Origin: Prolixibacteraceae bacterium
Lineage (GTDB): Bacteria; Bacteroidota; Bacteroidia; Bacteroidales; Prolixibacteraceae
Assembly (NCBI GenBank): GCA_003450125.1
Contig: DMFR01000112.1
Location: forward strand, 783-8,196
Direction: 5' to 3'
Length of the DNA stretch: 7,414 nucleotides
Shown piece by piece: positions 4,944-7,414 of this stretch (its first letter is position 1; every line of letters starts with the position of its first letter). The translations under genes were made by a program, and so were the position numbers. The notes beneath the pieces are model-generated. The model ran no database searches. It was not told the origin of the DNA and was given only the letters and a program-made list of their open reading frames with translations.

Positions 4944-5794
4944 ATCTTGTTTTTTGAAAATTTTCTACTGTAATAACGTGCTGTAATACTCAGTATCAAG
5001 ACGATGCCTGTCAATATAAGTGCTGCTGCGTATGCTCTTTCCTGAACTTCGGCAATCGGACTGCTCAACTGGAAAAAGGTAGCCAGCGGTAATGTTGCCA
5101 CAGGTTGTCCAAGAGAGGTAGGAATGCTGTCCGTATATCCGGCAGTAAACAGAACAGAAGCTGCATCGCCAATGCCACGGCCTACAGATAGCAGGATCGC
5201 TGTTACTATTCCGGGAGCCACTTGTCTGAGGATGACTTTGATGATTTCAGACCGGGTTGCTCCCAATGAAAGGGCTGCATCTTTCATTTCTTTAGGCACC
5301 CGCCTCATGACCTCATCGATGGATCTGATCAATATGGGAATAATGAGCATGGTCACTGTAAGGATTCCTGCCAGCAAGGATGATCTCAGTCCCAGGTAAA
5401 CCATGAGGGTAAAGCCAAATGCCCCATATACTATGGAAGGTATTCCAAACAATACATCAAACGACAGACGGGTAAACTGTGCCAGCTTTGATTTCTCCGG
5501 AAGGTAAAGGTTAATGTATAAAACAATCGGCAGGCTGAAAGCCAGTCCAAGGGTAATTGACCCGATTACAATGTACAATGAACCTATGATTGCGTTTAGC
5601 AGACCACCTTCTTTGCCAATATAAAACCCACCACCAGGTATTTTTGACACCATGTCCCAGCTCATGGCCGGAAGTCCTCGTTTGACAATAGCCACAATAA
5701 TCATGAAAAGAGAAACTACAATGACCAGTGTTGCGGCCATCATCAGTCCTTTGAATATTTTTTCTTCTAGTTTTTTTACTCTAAAATGTTTCAT
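4940..5794 (-). CDS. pstA: Phosphate ABC transporter permease PstA
   Basis: One of the two inner-membrane subunits forming the phosphate channel; 284 residues with six hydrophobic segments at about 16-38, 67-97, 110-136, 138-158, 195-217 and 252-272. PstA rather than PstC is indicated by GGLLNAIIGSLYIVIGS (63-79) and by the gene order. The cytoplasmic EAA loop that docks on PstB is at 168-191 (KEMKDAALSLGAT then RSEIIKVILRQ). The motif after it reads GRGIGDAASVLFTAG (205-219): R206 is kept, while the usual Glu of R.xGE is Asp (D210). The start codon overlaps the pstC stop by four bases and the stop overlaps the pstB start in the same way, pointing to translational coupling and balanced subunit numbers. 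Confidence 0.95.
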   Translation of the reverse strand: MKHFRVKKLEEKIFKGLMMAATLVIVVSLFMIIVAIVKRGLPAMSWDMVSKIPGGGFYIGKEGGLLNAIIGSLYIVIGSITLGLAFSLPIVLYINLYLPEKSKLAQFTRLSFDVLFGIPSIVYGAFGFTLMVYLGLRSSLLAGILTVTMLIIPILIRSIDEVMRRVPKEMKDAALSLGATRSEIIKVILRQVAPGIVTAILLSVGRGIGDAASVLFTAGYTDSIPTSLGQPVATLPLATFFQLSSPIAEVQERAYAAALILTGIVLILSITARYYSRKFSKNKI

Positions 5795-6702
5795 AAAGCA
5801 AAGTTCTTTTCAATTCGTATTAATACTAAACGTGATATGGCATTAAAAGCTAGTATGATGACAAATAAAAGCAATGCTGAAAGCATCAGTGCCGAGTCGT
5901 ACATGGGGATAGACATCATCTCCCCGTAATTGTTGGCAATAAGAGCAGGTAGGGGATAGGCAGGATCAAATGCCGATTTGGGTACTTCCGCAACATTTCC
6001 GCAGACCATCAACACTGCAATTGTTTCTCCAAAAGCACGTGAAATAGCCAATACCACTGCTGCTGCAAGGCCCGGAAATGACTTCCTCAGTACCACTTTT
6101 TTGATGGTTTGCCAATTGGTGGCGCCCAGTGATAAGGAAGCTTCACGCAATCCGGAGGGTAAAGCATCGAACATTTCAATAAACACAGAAATCATCAAGG
6201 GGATAATCATGATGGCCAATACAATGCCCCCGGCCAATACACTATAACCTGTTGAGAACTCTACAAAATGAGGAGCAATGGATGTAGAAATAAATGGTAC
6301 TACTACCAGGATGCCCCATACTCCATAAACTACAGGTGGAATTCCTGCCAGCACATCGATCATCGGGTAAACTATCTTTTTGATGTATGGATGTGCATAT
6401 TCCGAAAGGTAAATGGCTGAAAGCAAGCAAAGCGGGAGTGAGATTATAATAGCTATCCCGGTCACCCACAAGGTCCCCATGATAAACGGAAAAAAGCCAA
6501 ATTCACCTTTCAAGGGCTTCCAGCTTTCCCCTGATAAAAGAGTCCACATGGACTGCTGGTCCAGTATGGGGACTGACTTATAATACAAGCTGATGCCTAT
6601 GATGACCGCGAACAACAAAGAGATCAACGTCAGGAAAAGCATGGAATTCCTGAAGACAACCTCCTTGATCTGGCGATAGGCATTATATCGGGTTCTGTTC
6701 AT
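5791..6702 (-). CDS. pstC: Phosphate ABC transporter permease PstC
   Basis: Partner of PstA in the inner-membrane channel; 303 residues. Six hydrophobic segments lie at about 17-41, 70-100, 112-138, 152-176, 210-234 and 270-292. PstC marks include 'FGFFPFIMGTLWVTG' (68-82), 'IYLSEYA' (97-103), 'DVLAGIPPVVYGVWG' (116-130) and the EAA loop at 183-206 (SGLREASLSLGAT then NWQTIKKVVLRK). SRAFGETIAVLMVCGN at 221-236 retains R222 and E226, equivalents of the Arg and Glu known to be needed for phosphate movement in E. coli PstC. The periplasmic loop with 'FDPAYPLPALIANNYGE' (245-261) is ordinary for the family. The ATG immediately follows the pstS stop codon with no gap, and the stop overlaps pstA by ATGA. 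Confidence 0.95.
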   Translation of the reverse strand: MNRTRYNAYRQIKEVVFRNSMLFLTLISLLFAVIIGISLYYKSVPILDQQSMWTLLSGESWKPLKGEFGFFPFIMGTLWVTGIAIIISLPLCLLSAIYLSEYAHPYIKKIVYPMIDVLAGIPPVVYGVWGILVVVPFISTSIAPHFVEFSTGYSVLAGGIVLAIMIIPLMISVFIEMFDALPSGLREASLSLGATNWQTIKKVVLRKSFPGLAAAVVLAISRAFGETIAVLMVCGNVAEVPKSAFDPAYPLPALIANNYGEMMSIPMYDSALMLSALLLFVIILAFNAISRLVLIRIEKNFAL

Positions 6703-7414
6703 TTATTTGATTTTTTCAAGTCCTGCTGCCAGTTTTTCTTTCGAAAGATTGATGTACCCACTGCCAAATACGTACTTCTGTCCATCGGTGAGTGACCACT
6801 TGATAAATTCAACCAGTTCCTTCTTCAAAGGTTTGCCTGAAGTCACAAAATAAAGATCTCTTGCCGGAGGCGATGGATACTTACCCGCTGCAATGGCATT
6901 GACCAATTCATCCAGAGAATTATAGAAATTTTCATCAGGATCAATCTTTCCATTGTTGTTGACATCCAGCGGAATCACCTTAACTCCCGGATTGGGCTGT
7001 TTTGTTTTGGCATCATAGGCATAGCCAATATTGTTGTAGGCGATTCCAGAAGGGTCTTTGGTAACTGCCTGTGCAAGTCCGGGATCTCCAAATACGCCGA
7101 CTCCCAATAGATCTTCCTGTTTCTTCCCAAGGTATTTGGCCCATGTCTCTCCTGCACCGCAGGCATCCGAACGGGTGTAAATACGGATCGGAACAGCACT
7201 TTTTGTACCAATAGCCTGTCCCCATGTTTTGGTCTTGCCGGTTATGAAAATATTGATGGCTGCATCACGGTCCAGTCCAATGGCCAATATGTCTTTGATA
7301 TTCGGGTTTGCAGCACTGACAGTGGGAACTACTGCATCTTTTGTAACGGCAATGGCAAAAGCGCCTTTCTTGATTTCTTCAGGGTTTATTTCCCTTGAAA
7401 CCAAACCAATGTCC
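6703..7414 (-). CDS. pstS: Phosphate-binding protein PstS (N-terminus outside window)
   Basis: Periplasmic or lipid-anchored phosphate receptor that hands phosphate to PstC-PstA. Only the last 236 residues are present. The frame runs off the window edge, the visible part beginning 'DIGLVSREI', a usual PBP-like domain motif. Residues below count from the Leu codon at 7404. The probable anion-binding loop is RSDACGAGETWAKYLG (78-93), where other PstS have a Ser-Gly-Thr-type loop. Next come DPSGIAYNNIGYAYD (117-131), an EF-hand-like loop DVNNNGKIDPDE (147-158), the motif 'GKYPSPPARDLYFVTSGKP' (174-192), and the typical C-terminal helix EFIKWSLTDGQKYV (199-212) followed by 'GSGYINL'. Signal peptide and promoter, including any Pho-type control, lie beyond the edge. 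The stop codon directly abuts the pstC start. Confidence 0.93.
   Translation of the reverse strand, partial: DIGLVSREINPEEIKKGAFAIAVTKDAVVPTVSAANPNIKDILAIGLDRDAAINIFITGKTKTWGQAIGTKSAVPIRIYTRSDACGAGETWAKYLGKKQEDLLGVGVFGDPGLAQAVTKDPSGIAYNNIGYAYDAKTKQPNPGVKVIPLDVNNNGKIDPDENFYNSLDELVNAIAAGKYPSPPARDLYFVTSGKPLKKELVEFIKWSLTDGQKYVFGSGYINLSKEKLAAGLEKIK
6931..6966 (-). other. EF-hand-like calcium loop inside PstS
   Basis: The encoded 12-residue segment DVNNNGKIDPDE fits a canonical EF-hand or dockerin-type loop: Asp 1, Asn 3, Asn 5, Gly 6, Ile 8, Asp 9 and Glu 12. It lies between the domain containing the anion loop and the 'GKYPSPPARDLY' motif. I believe related PstS proteins in Bacteroidota and some archaea have similar text, but this is recollection. 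Calcium binding is inferred from the pattern only. Confidence 0.6.

Noticed and set aside
5124..5399. Plus-strand ORF inside pstA, and similar ones inside pstC and pstB
   Set aside because: They are shadows of strongly conserved genes on the other strand and have no start context.

Overview
This looks like a chromosomal segment from a member of the Bacteroidota. Three things suggest this. Start codons have almost no Shine-Dalgarno sequence. There are AT-rich TAnnTTTG-type -7 promoter boxes, clearest at 958-965. The gene content also fits, with a head-GIN (DUF2807) exported protein and a Bacteroidota-style FolE N-terminus. The genus cannot be named from the sequence.

Left part, plus strand, apparently separate transcription units: a four-helix membrane protein of unknown family (85-702); a secreted DUF2807 protein (993-1712) closed by a conventional hairpin-T terminator (1735-1765); GTP cyclohydrolase I, folE (1998-2729), the entry enzyme of folate and other pterin synthesis; a small YwbE-family protein (2895-3095); and a YiiM-type MOSC protein (3344-3988), probably a molybdenum-cofactor-linked detoxification factor.

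Right part, minus strand: a tight high-affinity phosphate ABC importer operon read right to left, pstS (cut by the window edge), pstC, pstA, pstB. The pstS stop directly abuts the pstC start, and pstC/pstA and pstA/pstB overlap by ATGA, so translation is probably coupled. PstS delivers periplasmic phosphate to the PstC-PstA channel, which PstB powers. No phoU follows pstB. This PstS carries an EF-hand-like loop, and PstB has an altered ABC signature and a long N-terminal extension.

The most unusual signal lies between the genes. Four spacers (717-851, 2735-2820, 3126-3327, 4004-4068) hold low-complexity arrays with a strict 7- or 8-bp period. Three of them are arranged as long inverted repeats, so the transcript would fold into one long hairpin. 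Their sequences differ but the architecture recurs: equal unit number in both arms (5+5 and 10+10), or a perfect 28-bp palindrome. Each begins 5-30 nt after a stop codon. The first two share a 7-bp-unit block followed by a related GATC-containing core. They may replace ordinary terminators or form a family of intergenic repeats; this is the part of the window most worth following up.
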